A DNA stretch of 64,000 bases from Oleiagrimonas sp. C23AA (GCF_011759385.1 NZ_JAARLY010000002.1:62001-126000), one strand, 5' to 3'. Shown: positions 18,442 through 28,098, counted from the first letter of the stretch. Notes: generated from the sequence alone by a model not told the origin. A program made the numbers and translations.

Positions 18442-19497
18442 CTAATCCAGATGCGGCGCGAACAGCACGCGGTCGGCGTCGCCGAAGCGATCCTTGGCCG
18501 TTTGCAGCTGGTGCCAGTAGGGGTACAGCAGCGGCAGTTCGCTGACCTTGTCGATGCGCGCGCGCTCCTCGGTGCTGAGCTTGAGGTCGGCAGCCTTGAG
18601 GTTGTCCTCGAAGTGCTCGAGCTTGCGCCCGCCAATGACCAGCGAGGTGACCGTGGGGCGGCCCAGCAGCCAGGCCAGCGTCACCTGGGCGGCCGACACC
18701 TGATGCGTGTCGGCGATCTCGACCAGGGTGTCGACCAGATCCCACAGCGCGTCCTCGTTGCGCACCGGCGGCTCGCTCCAGCCGGCCAGCTGGCGTGTAC
18801 CTTCGGGCGTATCCTGGTTGCGCCGATGTTTGCCCGAAAGCAGGCCACCGGCCAGTGGGCTCCAGACCAGCGTGCCCAGGCCCTGGTCGTGTGCGGCCGG
18901 CAGTAGTTCGTACTCGGCCTCGCGCGCCTGCGGCGTGTAGTGAATCTGCTGGCTGACAAAGCGCGGCAGCTGGCGGGCATCACTCACGCCCAGCGCCTTC
19001 ATCAGGTGCCAGGCCGAGAAGTTGGAACAGCCGACGTAGCGCACCTTGCCCTGGCGAACCAGCAGATCGAGCGCTTCCAGGGTCTCTTCCAGTGGCGTGC
19101 TGCCGTCCCACTGGTGTAGCTGATAAAGGTCGATGACGTCGGTATTCAGGCGCTTCAGGCTGGCTTCGCAGGCACGCACCAGGTGATAGCGCGAAAGGCC
19201 ACGGTCGTTGGGGCCATCGCCCATCGGGAAGCGCGCCTTGCTGGCCAGCAGCACGCCGTGCGGACGCTTGCCGCCGAGCACCTCGCCGATGATCTTTTCC
19301 GAGGCGCCATTGGAGTACACGTCGGCGGTATCAATGAGATTGACGCCGGCATCCAGGCAGGTGTCGATCAGACGCCGGGCTTCCTTGGCGTCGGTGTTGC
19401 CGACCTTGGCGAAGGCGCCTTCGCCACCGAAGGTCATGGTGCCCATGGTGAGGGTGGAGATTTTCAGGCCGGAACGGCCGAGCGTGCGGTATTCCAT
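18442..19497 (-). CDS. Aldo/keto reductase
   Basis: A 351-residue NADPH-dependent aldo/keto reductase of the YajO/YhdN-like class: MEYRTLGRSGLKISTLTMG start, catalytic Asp/Tyr in DTADVYSNGASE, Lys in LLASKARF, His in LYQLHQWD, and NADP site LVIGGRKLEHFEDNL. Cytoplasmic; substrate probably small aldehydes or ketones, not defined. Distinct from the 6006-7052 enzyme in subgroup. ATG 19497 is chosen as the residue just before the family's first strand. Single gene with a 224-base promoter region upstream. Confidence 0.9.
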   Translation of the reverse strand: MEYRTLGRSGLKISTLTMGTMTFGGEGAFAKVGNTDAKEARRLIDTCLDAGVNLIDTADVYSNGASEKIIGEVLGGKRPHGVLLASKARFPMGDGPNDRGLSRYHLVRACEASLKRLNTDVIDLYQLHQWDGSTPLEETLEALDLLVRQGKVRYVGCSNFSAWHLMKALGVSDARQLPRFVSQQIHYTPQAREAEYELLPAAHDQGLGTLVWSPLAGGLLSGKHRRNQDTPEGTRQLAGWSEPPVRNEDALWDLVDTLVEIADTHQVSAAQVTLAWLLGRPTVTSLVIGGRKLEHFEDNLKAADLKLSTEERARIDKVSELPLLYPYWHQLQTAKDRFGDADRVLFAPHLD

Positions 19498-19721
19498 GTC
19501 GCATAGCCTTTTGCGTGGGGGGCTCTCCAACTTAAGGCCAGCGCATCGATCCGTGAAATGGAAAAACTGATGCGTTTGATCGTCTGTTCAGATGGGTGCT
19601 CTTTTCCCGTCGGCAGCAAACGGCGTGCAGGGCTGGCGTGGCAACATGCTGTGCCCCGTTGGGGGCGGGTCGCCGTTGCCATCTGGTCCGCCAGGCCGGT
19701 GCGCCAGCGCTAAGCCCTGGC

Positions 19722-20930
19722 TCAGGCTGGTGAAGGTGAAGTGAGCGAATCGGGGCTGTCCATCGGGGGTGCCACGCCGGCGACACAGACCCGGTCACGC
19801 CCGCTGCGCTTGGCCTGGTATAGCGCGGTATCGGCGCGCGCCATCAGCGCGGCCAGGCGCTCTTCCGACGCCGCACAGGCGACGCCGACGCTGGTGGTGG
19901 CGGTGATCGGCTGCGCGGCGATGTGTACCGGCTGTGCCGCCAGTTCGCTGCGTATGGTCATGGCCAGCGCGTGCGCGGCATCAAGGTTCATGCCCGGTAG
20001 CATCAGCACGAACTCTTCGCCGCCGTGGCGGCACGCCAGCGCGCCCGGATGGGCTTCGGCAGCACGCAGCAACAGGGTGGCAAAGCGTTGCAGTACGGCG
20101 TCGCCAGCATCATGGCCGAAACTGTCGTTGATGTGCTTGAAGTGGTCCAGGTCGAACAGCAGCAATGCGGCAGGCTGCTGCGTGTTGCGGCATTGCGCCA
20201 GCAGCGGACGCGCCAGTGCCTGCAGCGCGCCGCGGTTGAGCAGACCGGTCAGGCCATCGGTGCGTGCGGTGCGGCGAAGGTCGTTGGTGATGCGCTCGGT
20301 CACCAGCATGATCTGCGACAGCATCAACGCCAGCCCCAGCATCAAGGTGAGCGTGTAGGTGAAAATGGCGATGCCGCTGGCCTGGTCGAAGGCACTGCCG
20401 CCGCTGGTACTGAGCGGCATGGCCATGCGTGCCAGCGAGGCCAGCGCATCGGCGGCGAACACCGTGCTGGCCAGTCGTGCGCTCAGGTGCAGGTCGCGCC
20501 AGCCATGGCGTATCAGCAGCGCCATGGCCCACAGATCCCAGATCACTTCCTGCACGGCGAACAGGCGCAAGCGCATGCGAAGGTCCGGCACGATGAAAGC
20601 ATAGACGCCAAGACCCGCCAGCAGTGCCGTCACCAGCCCGATGGCCGGCCACCAGTGAAAACGGCAATGCAGGTGTACCGACAGGCCTTTCAGTAGCAGC
20701 ACGCTGTCCAGCGCGAACAGGCCGTTGCCCAGCAGGATGGAAAGACTATCGGGAATGCTGCCGCGCAGCGCGATCAGCACCAGTCCCAACGTCGAACACC
20801 ACCAGCCGACGGTCCACCAGCGCATGGCCGGCTGGCGGCGAAGAATCAGCAACAGCAGGCTGAACGCCAGTGCCTGGCCGATGCTGATCAGAAAGCTGAC
20901 AAAGGCCAGGGTGAAGGCATCCAGGTGCAT
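19722..20930 (-). CDS. Membrane diguanylate cyclase (GGDEF) without I-site
   Basis: A 402-residue protein. Residues 1-210 form about seven membrane helices in a 7TM-like sensor block with short loops; residues 220-385 are a GGDEF domain with active loop CRHGGEEF (GGEEF at 303-307), metal Asp in LLFDLDHFKHIND and the TSVGVA strand. GGEEF is a catalytically competent variant. The RxxD inhibitory site expected five residues before the loop is absent, so it may lack product feedback. ATG 20930 is preferred over a TTG seven codons upstream. No partner gene nearby. Confidence 0.9.
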   Translation of the reverse strand: MHLDAFTLAFVSFLISIGQALAFSLLLLILRRQPAMRWWTVGWWCSTLGLVLIALRGSIPDSLSILLGNGLFALDSVLLLKGLSVHLHCRFHWWPAIGLVTALLAGLGVYAFIVPDLRMRLRLFAVQEVIWDLWAMALLIRHGWRDLHLSARLASTVFAADALASLARMAMPLSTSGGSAFDQASGIAIFTYTLTLMLGLALMLSQIMLVTERITNDLRRTARTDGLTGLLNRGALQALARPLLAQCRNTQQPAALLLFDLDHFKHINDSFGHDAGDAVLQRFATLLLRAAEAHPGALACRHGGEEFVLMLPGMNLDAAHALAMTIRSELAAQPVHIAAQPITATTSVGVACAASEERLAALMARADTALYQAKRSGRDRVCVAGVAPPMDSPDSLTSPSPA

Positions 20931-21018
20931 GGCGCAAGCGCGAACAAGCAAAGTCAGCGCTCATAGTAGCGCGCTGCCGCGGTGGCTCGTCGGCCACCGC
21001 GGCCATGGTCGAACGTGC

Positions 21019-21891
21019 TTACTTCTTCCAGCTGAAGTCGGCAACCACCGGGAAGTGGTCAGACGGATACACCTTGCCCTGGTGGGTGGTCACGGTGCGC
21101 ACGTCCTTGGCGGTCAGGCCGCGGTACAAGATCCAGTCGATGCGCTTGGTGGCCTTGCCGGTGAAGCCGTGGAAGGTATGCGCCGGGCCGCTCTTTTTCG
21201 GCGCGCTGTCCCAGGCGTCGTGAAGGTGTTGGGTGAGCACCGCGTGGGCGTGACTGCCCGGCGTGGTGTTGAAGTCACCGGTCAGCACGAACGGCAGCGA
21301 CTGCGGCAGCTTGGCCATGCGCTGGGCGATTTCCTCGGCGCATTTCTCGCGGATGGCTTCGGCCTGCTCGCGGTACGGGAAGTGCGTGTTGTAGTAGTAA
21401 AAGCGCTTGCCGCTGGACTTCATCTGGAACTCGGCCCAGGTGACCATGCGCGGGAACGGCTGACCCCAGGTGCTGCTGCCGGGCACATCCGGCGTGTCCG
21501 AGAGCCAGAAATTGCCGGACTTGAGCAGCTTCAGGCGTTTGGTGTTGTAGAACACGCCCATGTGCTCGTTGTCGTCGTGGTCCTCGTTGTAGCCATTGCG
21601 GCCGATACCGAACCAGACGTAGTTCTTCAGGTGATCGACCACGTAGTTGCCCTGCACGTCGAACAGCTCCTGCGTACCCATCACATCCGGATGTTCCTCG
21701 CGGATGGTTTTCACCATCAGGTCGCGGCGGTGCGGCCAGGCATTGATGCCGTCATCGCCCGAAGCCAGGCGCACGTTGAAGGTCATCACGCGAAGCTGGT
21801 TGGCATGCGTATCGGCAGCATGCGCACCAGGGGCGGCAAACGCGGCGGCGGCCAAGCCAGCGGCCATGGCGAAACGCAGGGACAGGGACAT
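21019..21891 (-). CDS. Secreted endonuclease/exonuclease/phosphatase-family protein
   Basis: A 290-residue exported protein: signal peptide ending around APGAHA (residue 26), then the EEP fold. Catalytic landmarks: Asn in MTFNVRLAS, Glu in MGTQELFDVQ, the GVFYNTKRLKLL strand, Asp/Asn in LTGDFNTTPGS and the terminal SDHFPVVADF (Asp-His). The fold covers sphingomyelinase, DNase I and sugar-phosphate/inositol phosphatases; secreted bacterial members of this length and the RLASGDDG..W motif are usually annotated as endonuclease/exonuclease/phosphatase of unknown substrate. CGGAG precedes ATG 21891. It precedes the esterase gene's end on the same strand by 129 bases but need not be co-transcribed. 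Confidence 0.88.
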   Translation of the reverse strand: MSLSLRFAMAAGLAAAAFAAPGAHAADTHANQLRVMTFNVRLASGDDGINAWPHRRDLMVKTIREEHPDVMGTQELFDVQGNYVVDHLKNYVWFGIGRNGYNEDHDDNEHMGVFYNTKRLKLLKSGNFWLSDTPDVPGSSTWGQPFPRMVTWAEFQMKSSGKRFYYYNTHFPYREQAEAIREKCAEEIAQRMAKLPQSLPFVLTGDFNTTPGSHAHAVLTQHLHDAWDSAPKKSGPAHTFHGFTGKATKRIDWILYRGLTAKDVRTVTTHQGKVYPSDHFPVVADFSWKK

Positions 21892-22020
21892 GGGACTTCT
21901 CCGACTGAGGGAACGATACCTCGAAATTATCACGAACCGCCTTCAGCACCATGACGCACGGCACGAAAGCGCGTCGCTGCCGGGCGCGGCGTGTAGCGGC
22001 GACGCGCCCGGCGGACCGGC

Positions 22021-23622
22021 TCAAAGGTGGGCGTCTGGCGCGATGCGCTCCAAAAATTCATAGCGCGGTGCATCGTGATCGACCCGGGTGTGCGTGTGCG
22101 CGCCGATCACCTGCCGCAGCAGACCGCCCTGGCTTTTTGCCGTGGCCGGCCAGTGCGGCAGGCTGTCGCCATTGGGATTGCCGGTCTTGATGAAGTTGGC
22201 CCAGTAGCCTTCCATGGTTTTGGACACGTTGCGGTCGGTATCGGTCCATGCAAAGACGTGGTTGCCGTCGAGGTTGCCCAGCGCGTATTCGATCTCGCCA
22301 CTGTGCACCGCGCCCCAGTCGGGGCCGGCGCTGCCATCGCGCTTGGCCGGGCGTGCCTTGTCGAAATAGTAGTAATACACCGGTGCCTGGCCGGTCTGGT
22401 GTTGCAGATGCATCCAGCGCCAGGTGGCGAAGGCGATGAACTGGTCACCGACCAGCGCCGAGCCGGAGGCTTCGATCTGCTTGGCATCGTTGCCCGGATA
22501 GAGCTTCAGCGCCTCGGCCGCGTGTTTGCCCATGCGCTGTTCCATCGCCGCGCGATAGTTGGCCGGTGTGACGGCTTTGCCGTTGAGCAGGGCGCCGTAA
22601 TAGCCTTCCTGCGAGTTGGAGCCCACCAGCAGCGGGATGTGCGCCTGCTTGCCGGCGCGGTAGATGGCCTTGGGTGACTCGGGCAGGAAGTAGCCGTCGA
22701 TGGTCGGGTCGAACGGCGGCGCATCCTTGGCACCGGTGGCCTTGAGCAGGGCGCTGGCGTCCATGGCGCGAAGCTGTGCCAGCGAGTGGACGCCCACCTG
22801 GTGCTCGAACGTCTTGCCCTGGGCTTCGGCCTGCTTGCGCGGACGTGGCTTGAGATTGCCCAGCACCGCGCCGCTTTCACCGATGGCGCGCGCCATCAGT
22901 CCCTTGGACAAGGGCGAGGCCATCTGCGCCGACACCGACATGGAGCCGGCCGATTCGCCGCCAATGGTCACCTTCGAAGGATCACCACCGAAGGCGGCGA
23001 TATTGCGCTTGACCCAGCGCATGGCAGCATTCTGATCGAGCAGGCCATAGTTGCCGGTCGCGTGATGCGGCGATTCGGCGGCCAGGGCCGGCAGGGCCAG
23101 GAAGCCGAACACGCCCAGGCGATAATTCACCGTGACCGTGACGATGCCCTTCTGGGCCAGGCTGGCGCCGTCGTAGCGCGGCTCGGAGCCGTCACCGGCG
23201 ATGAATCCGCCGCCGTAGAAGTACACCAGCACGGGCAGCTTCTTGCCATGGGTGTGCGCCGGTGCCCACACATTGAGATACAGGCAGTCTTCGCTCATGC
23301 CGTCGGAGCGGAACACCATGTCGCTGAACACGGCGCGCTGCATGCAGCGCGGACCAAAGTGATCGGCGGCGCGTACCCCCTGCCAGGCGTGTACCGGTTG
23401 CGGCGCCTTCCAGCGCAGCGAGCCGACCGGCGGCGCTGCGTAAGGAATACCCTTGAACTCGTCGAGCCCGGAGTGGGCATCGTGCAGGCCCGACAGCGTG
23501 CCGCTGGCCACGTGCACGGTGGGAGCCTGATTGGCCGCCACGGCCGGCAGACTGAGCAGGGCTGCTGTTACGCCAAGGGTTAGCGCACGCAGGCGCGGCG
23601 TGGAAAAGGGGAGCAAGCGCAT
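22021..23622 (-). CDS. Secreted type-B carboxylesterase
   Basis: A 533-residue alpha/beta hydrolase of the carboxylesterase/lipase type-B (ESTHER block C) family. Signal peptide to about residue 30; oxyanion-hole motif YGGGF (136-140); SEDCLYLNVW (typical EDCLYLN signature, 110-119); nucleophile elbow GGESAGS (Ser224); Glu in SNSQEGYYG and His in the C-terminal GAVHSGEIEYALGN region. Cys93 and Cys113 probably form the conserved disulfide. Substrates are esters of carboxylic acids in the periplasm or outside. It is followed on the same strand by the EEP phosphatase gene. Confidence 0.92.
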   Translation of the reverse strand: MRLLPFSTPRLRALTLGVTAALLSLPAVAANQAPTVHVASGTLSGLHDAHSGLDEFKGIPYAAPPVGSLRWKAPQPVHAWQGVRAADHFGPRCMQRAVFSDMVFRSDGMSEDCLYLNVWAPAHTHGKKLPVLVYFYGGGFIAGDGSEPRYDGASLAQKGIVTVTVNYRLGVFGFLALPALAAESPHHATGNYGLLDQNAAMRWVKRNIAAFGGDPSKVTIGGESAGSMSVSAQMASPLSKGLMARAIGESGAVLGNLKPRPRKQAEAQGKTFEHQVGVHSLAQLRAMDASALLKATGAKDAPPFDPTIDGYFLPESPKAIYRAGKQAHIPLLVGSNSQEGYYGALLNGKAVTPANYRAAMEQRMGKHAAEALKLYPGNDAKQIEASGSALVGDQFIAFATWRWMHLQHQTGQAPVYYYYFDKARPAKRDGSAGPDWGAVHSGEIEYALGNLDGNHVFAWTDTDRNVSKTMEGYWANFIKTGNPNGDSLPHWPATAKSQGGLLRQVIGAHTHTRVDHDAPRYEFLERIAPDAHL

Positions 23623-23777
23623 GGGACATCCTCGAGCGTGATACGGAACCGGTCCATCTTAGCGCGGCTTTGAACGCTGGCTGACGCGCGCGGCGACGCA
23701 TGGCTGATGTGCGCCGACGGTTAAGCCGGTGCGCGCCAGCATGGGGGTTGCGACGGATTCAACCAGAGGTGCGCGTT

Positions 23778-24005
23778 ATGCCCTACAACAGCATCAGTCA
23801 GCTACCCGACTCGGTCCGCAAGCATGTGCCCAAACAAGGGCAGGACATTTACAAGGAAGCGTTCAACAGCGCCTGGGACGAATACGCCAGCGCCAAGGAT
23901 CGCCGCGGTGATGCCTCACGCGAGGAGGTGGCGCACCAGGTGGCGTGGTCGGCGGTGAAGAAGCAATACAGCAAGGGCGACGACGGCGACTGGCACCGTA
24001 AATAG
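23778..24005 (+). CDS. chaB: ChaB-family protein
   Basis: A 75-residue soluble protein covering the full ChaB family (PF06150): PYNSISQLPDSVRKHVPKQG, then QDIYKEAFNSAWDEYA and EEVAHQVAWSAVKKQY. ChaB was named for its position beside the ChaA cation antiporter in E. coli, but no chaA-like gene is visible here, so only a general role can be suggested. The start at 23778 follows AGAGG by about nine bases. It ends 21 bases before the convergent YdcF gene. Confidence 0.9.
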   Translation: MPYNSISQLPDSVRKHVPKQGQDIYKEAFNSAWDEYASAKDRRGDASREEVAHQVAWSAVKKQYSKGDDGDWHRK

Positions 24006-24026
24006 TGCATCGTCGTTGAAGGTCAC

Positions 24027-24782
24027 TTACGGATCGCCGGCATGCTTGGAGGCCGCGTTCCAGCCCATCGCCTGATAGACGTGATAGCGCGCCACGCCGA
24101 TGTATTCGTGCAGTGCCACGTCGGTCAATGTCAGGTTGTAGGCCTGCGGCAGCCAGCTCGGCGAGGCGGTGAGGTAGTCGCCGCGAATCGGCGTGGCGTG
24201 GATGCCGAAGTGACCGAAGTACAGCTGCGCGCGGCGCAGGTGCGTGGCCGATGACACCAGCACCAGGCGGTCGGCGTGAAACTGCGCCAGCAGGGGCGCG
24301 CTGAACTGCGCGTTCTGCCAGGTGTTCATGCTGCGCCCCTCCAGCAGCAGGTCGGCCTTCGGTACGCCCAGCGCAAGCAATTGCCGAGCGTAGACCTGGG
24401 CCTCCGATTCGCCCAACCCGCGCGCATCACCACCGCTGACCTCGATCGCGCACACCGCGCCGGTCTGCTTGCAATCGCGATACAGCATCACGGCGCGCAG
24501 CATGCGTCCGTGTGCAAACAGGCCCGGTTCCAGCGGGCCGCTGTCGCCACGCACGGTGCCGGCGCCCAGGAGGATAATGGCGTTGCGCTGGCCCCAGTGA
24601 TCAACACGCGTGGCGTAACCGCGCTCAAGGTTCGACAGCAGCCAGCGCGGCAGCGGGCCATCGCCGGCCAGCAGTACCAGCAGCAAGGCGACGACACCCA
24701 GCGCCAGTCCCGTGCGTCGCCGGCGCAGGCCAACCAGCACCGCGGCCAGTAACGCCAGCACGAAGATCCACTGCAACACCAT
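24027..24782 (-). CDS. YdcF/ElyC-like DUF218 membrane protein
   Basis: A 251-residue protein with two N-terminal membrane helices (2-18 and 24-42) and a DUF218 domain outside: IILLGAGTVRGD, IEVSGGDARGLGESEAQVYA, ALGVPKADLLLEGRSMNTWQNA and LVLVSSATHLRRAQ. E. coli relatives (YdcF, SanA, ElyC) act in envelope or lipid-carrier metabolism; SAM or nucleotide binding has been suggested for the fold. Role here inferred only from family. The weak ribosome site before ATG 24782 leaves the start slightly uncertain. Confidence 0.88.
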   Translation of the reverse strand: MVLQWIFVLALLAAVLVGLRRRRTGLALGVVALLLVLLAGDGPLPRWLLSNLERGYATRVDHWGQRNAIILLGAGTVRGDSGPLEPGLFAHGRMLRAVMLYRDCKQTGAVCAIEVSGGDARGLGESEAQVYARQLLALGVPKADLLLEGRSMNTWQNAQFSAPLLAQFHADRLVLVSSATHLRRAQLYFGHFGIHATPIRGDYLTASPSWLPQAYNLTLTDVALHEYIGVARYHVYQAMGWNAASKHAGDP

Positions 24783-25029
24783 CGTCGAATGCCCTTTTAT
24801 CAGCCGCGACGATTATGGCGTGTCGGGTATGACAGTGACGAGCGCGCGAGTGCTTGCCACTCCTCATGCCAACTGTTTCTTGGACGCGCCGGCGCGCCGG
24901 TGGTTGCATGTTCTTTGCCTTGGTGGCCGAAGGGGCGGCTGCCGGCAAGGGGAGAGGTGCCAGGGGGAACCTCGCCATGTGCATGGTTATCGGGGGCCTA
25001 TCCCGATGGCCGTATCCGGGAGAAGTCAC

Positions 25030-26793
25030 ATGACGATTCGTGTTCGTTCGTATCCGCCCGTATGGGCGAGGTCGCTGGTCCTTGCGCTCACTGCCGCCGC
25101 ATGGACGGCACCGTCGCCGGCAGGTGATACGCCGGTGCCGGGAACCACCGGCGCCGTCACGGCGGTGCCGGACATTGCGGTGCCGCACAGCCGGCCCTGT
25201 GTAGTGCCCCTGTTCGACAAGGTGAACTTCACCAACTTCAGTCCGAAGACATTCGACTACGCGCCACCGGCGCGTTGCCGTGGCCCGTGGGCGAAGGTGG
25301 TGCTGGAGGCCGACTACAGCGTCAACAAGGGTGTGCAGTTCGATCGCACGGCCAGCATCTGGATCGGCAACGTCAACGTCTACTTCGGCACCACGCAGGA
25401 GCCCTCGTCCACGGCGGCGCCCGCCTGGCATGTGGAGCGTGACCTGACTGACTACTCAAGCTGGCTGCGACAGCCGCATTCGGGGCGAACCCTGCTCGGC
25501 AATATCGTCAATGACACCTATACCGGCATCATCACCGGCAGCGCGAAGTTGGTGTTCTATCCCGGCCCCGCGCCGCGCGTGCCGGATCAGGTGGTGTCGC
25601 TCTCACTGAATGCCGATGGCGACGTCAACAACGTGCAGCCGGGTTCACCCCGACTGGGCCGGACCTTGACGTTGCCGCGCAACATGGTGGCGATCTACAT
25701 GGATGTGTTCGCGCAGAGCCAGCAGGGTGATGAATTCTGGGAGCTGTGCGTGCCCGATGCCGTGGCCGACACGCTGCAAAGCTGCAGTGGCTCGGGATTC
25801 CGTCAAAGCGTGGTCTATATCGATGGCCAGCCGGCCGGCGTGGCGCCGGTGTATCCATGGATTTATACCGGGGGCGTCAGTCCGGCGCTGTGGCGGCCGA
25901 TTCCCGGCGTGCAGACGCTCAATTTCCGTCCGTTCCGGGTCAACCTGACACCCTTCGCCGGTCAGCTCGACGACGGACAGCCGCACGATGTCGAGTTGGG
26001 CGTGGTCAACGCGCAGTCGTATTTTTCGACCGTCGGCACCTTGCTGATCTACACCGACCCACATCGCGAGGTGGTACGCGGGCAGCTGCTTCGCAACACA
26101 CTGGACGATGATCCCGGCCAGCACGATACCGTGACCGACCAGGGTGGCGGTCAGACATCGGTGAGCACCACCGCACAACGGCGTTTTGCCATTGCCGGCT
26201 ACGTGGACACGTCACGTGGACGCATCCGTACCGAGGTCGATCAGAGTGTGGACTTCTCCAGCGAGCAACAATTCACGCTCAGTGACACGCAGTATCGACA
26301 GCACCTGGTGCAATCGACCCAGACCCAGGTCAGCACGCGGGTATCTGGTCCAGGTCGCTTCAGGCAGACCACCACACGTCACTTCAGCTATCCATTGGAG
26401 CTGGACTACAACGACCAGAACGCCAGCGATGGCACCGAGTCAGTGAATCTCGCCGTGACACAGTCCTATCAGCGACGGCGCGAGCGCACATTGAGCGGGC
26501 ATCGGGTATTCAATGACACCCTTTCCAATACGGTAAGTCCTCATGTCACCTATCACTTCGATGCCGCCGGCAACCTCAGCATCGAGCCATGGGCCAGCAC
26601 GCAGCGCTACACCTACGCCAATAGCCTGGGCCAGTGCTTCGACCGTCGCATCGCCAGCAGCCATTATGAGTTGACCGAGGTTGAGGATGGCGTCGCCTGT
26701 GGCGGGCACAATCACTACGCCTGGTCGCCGTTGCAGAGTGTGGCGGGCCATAGTTGGAACCTGGGGGACGAAGCCGACCTCTGGACCTGGTAG
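25030..26793 (+). CDS. Secreted PNGase A-family peptide-N-glycosidase
   Basis: A 587-residue exported protein with signal peptide (1 to about 32). Residues 55-345 match the peptide:N-glycosidase A family (PF12222): FDRTASIWIGNVNVYFGTT (104-122), HVERDLTDYSSWLRQ, GDEFWELCVPD, VVYIDGQPAGVAPVYPW and YTGGVSPALWRPIPGVQ (279-295), with DGQPHDVELGVVNA after it. PNGase A enzymes hydrolyse the Asn-GlcNAc bond of N-glycans, accepting core alpha-1,3-fucose. Characterised bacterial members (PNGase H+) come from Dyella and Rudaea and work at acid pH. The C-terminal 240 residues form beta-rich sequence with an RRRERTLSGHRVFND segment. GGGAGAAG (25018-25025) precedes ATG. Bacterial target unknown; plant or fungal glycoproteins likely. 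Confidence 0.85.
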   Translation: MTIRVRSYPPVWARSLVLALTAAAWTAPSPAGDTPVPGTTGAVTAVPDIAVPHSRPCVVPLFDKVNFTNFSPKTFDYAPPARCRGPWAKVVLEADYSVNKGVQFDRTASIWIGNVNVYFGTTQEPSSTAAPAWHVERDLTDYSSWLRQPHSGRTLLGNIVNDTYTGIITGSAKLVFYPGPAPRVPDQVVSLSLNADGDVNNVQPGSPRLGRTLTLPRNMVAIYMDVFAQSQQGDEFWELCVPDAVADTLQSCSGSGFRQSVVYIDGQPAGVAPVYPWIYTGGVSPALWRPIPGVQTLNFRPFRVNLTPFAGQLDDGQPHDVELGVVNAQSYFSTVGTLLIYTDPHREVVRGQLLRNTLDDDPGQHDTVTDQGGGQTSVSTTAQRRFAIAGYVDTSRGRIRTEVDQSVDFSSEQQFTLSDTQYRQHLVQSTQTQVSTRVSGPGRFRQTTTRHFSYPLELDYNDQNASDGTESVNLAVTQSYQRRRERTLSGHRVFNDTLSNTVSPHVTYHFDAAGNLSIEPWASTQRYTYANSLGQCFDRRIASSHYELTEVEDGVACGGHNHYAWSPLQSVAGHSWNLGDEADLWTW

Positions 26794-26802
26794 ACCTGCC
26801 GG

Positions 26803-28098
26803 TCAGCGCCGGGCATCGGCCGATGCCCGGCGCGCCAGCGCGGCCTCGATGACATCGGCGGCCCGTTCGGCGCCGCGCTCGGCCTGCAGCGTGCGTGCGA
26901 TGCTCGCGGTGCGATCCCGATAGTCACGTTCGCCGGTCAGACGCGCCAGCTGGCGTGCCGAACCGGCGGCGTCGTAACGGCTGGCGGGCAATATCTCGGC
27001 CACGCCCAGGCGTTGCAGCCGCGCCGCATTGTCGGGCTGGTCGAAGCCATGCGGTACCACCAGCATCGGCACGCCGGCCCGCAGTGCCTCGGCGCTGGTA
27101 CCGATACCGCCGTGATGCACCACGGCAGCGGCTCTTTCGAACAGCGGTGCGTGATCGGCCGCCTCCAGCGCCAGCATGTCCGACGACAGGGCCGGCAGCT
27201 GTCGGCGTACCGTCTGCGACCCGCAAAGCAGGATGGCGCGCATGCGCAGTGCACGGGCAGCCATCATGCTTTCGCGCAGGAAGTGCGCGCCAGCATGTAC
27301 CGCGGCCGAGCCCAGCGTGAAAACCACCGGTGCCGGTCCGGCATCAAGGAATTGGCGCAGCGTATCGGGCAAGGGGTCGGCGTCCGGCCGATAACGCGCA
27401 AAGCCGGTGACATGCGTGTGTGGCGGCCAGTCCGGCTGCGCTTGGGCCAGCAGGGGCGAGAACAGGGCGAGTACGCCGTCGCGGCCATGTTGCCCGGCAT
27501 GGAACGGGTCGCCGGCGGCCGGCTGTGGCGCCAGTCCGAGCTGGCGCCGGAACTGGCGTACCGGCGCCGTCCAGGGGCGACTGATCCATTGCGCACCGCG
27601 CTGCAGGATACGCCCACACGAAGGGGACTGGCGTGACCAGCGATCGACCAGACCAAGGCCGGTCGCAGGTGGCTGGTAGGCGCTGATGAAACCGGCAGGG
27701 GCCAGCACCACCGATAGCCAGGCCAGCGGAAGTTGCTCGCCAAGAATTTGCGCGCCGAAGGCCAGGGTCGAGGTCAGCAGGACGTCGGCCTCGGCACAGA
27801 CTGGATGCAGGCGCCGGTAGCTTTCGGCGGTATCCTGAGCCGCCAGTTCGCGCACCACAAAGCGTGGCCCGCGCCAGGGGTGGAAGGCGCGGGCCATGAA
27901 GGCGACCTTGTCCTCAGGCTCGGGCAGACCGCTGGCATCGACGAAGGCCTGTCCGGCCTGGCGCACTTGCGACTCATGCATGGCGTGACTGGCCACGGTG
28001 CAGCGATGACCGCGTGCCGCCAGCGCCTGGGCCACGGCCAGGAACGGATAAAGATCGCCGGCCGAGCCGACGGTGGCCATGACGATATGGGCGTCCAT
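26803..28098 (-). CDS. GT1-type (UGT/MGT-like) glycosyltransferase
   Basis: A 431-residue GT-B glycosyltransferase. N-terminal acceptor domain begins HIVMATVGSAGDLYPFLAVA; the C-terminal nucleotide-sugar domain has VFTLGSAAVHAG and the signature AAAVVHHGGIGTSAEALRAG, then VPHGFDQPDNAARLQRLGV (the His/Gln/Asp pattern of UGTs). No membrane segment; cytoplasmic. Such enzymes attach a sugar to small lipids, sterols or natural products; the acceptor cannot be told. It is convergent with the PNGase A gene and divergent from gph, with 80 bases between starts. Confidence 0.9.
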   Translation of the reverse strand: MDAHIVMATVGSAGDLYPFLAVAQALAARGHRCTVASHAMHESQVRQAGQAFVDASGLPEPEDKVAFMARAFHPWRGPRFVVRELAAQDTAESYRRLHPVCAEADVLLTSTLAFGAQILGEQLPLAWLSVVLAPAGFISAYQPPATGLGLVDRWSRQSPSCGRILQRGAQWISRPWTAPVRQFRRQLGLAPQPAAGDPFHAGQHGRDGVLALFSPLLAQAQPDWPPHTHVTGFARYRPDADPLPDTLRQFLDAGPAPVVFTLGSAAVHAGAHFLRESMMAARALRMRAILLCGSQTVRRQLPALSSDMLALEAADHAPLFERAAAVVHHGGIGTSAEALRAGVPMLVVPHGFDQPDNAARLQRLGVAEILPASRYDAAGSARQLARLTGERDYRDRTASIARTLQAERGAERAADVIEAALARRASADARR

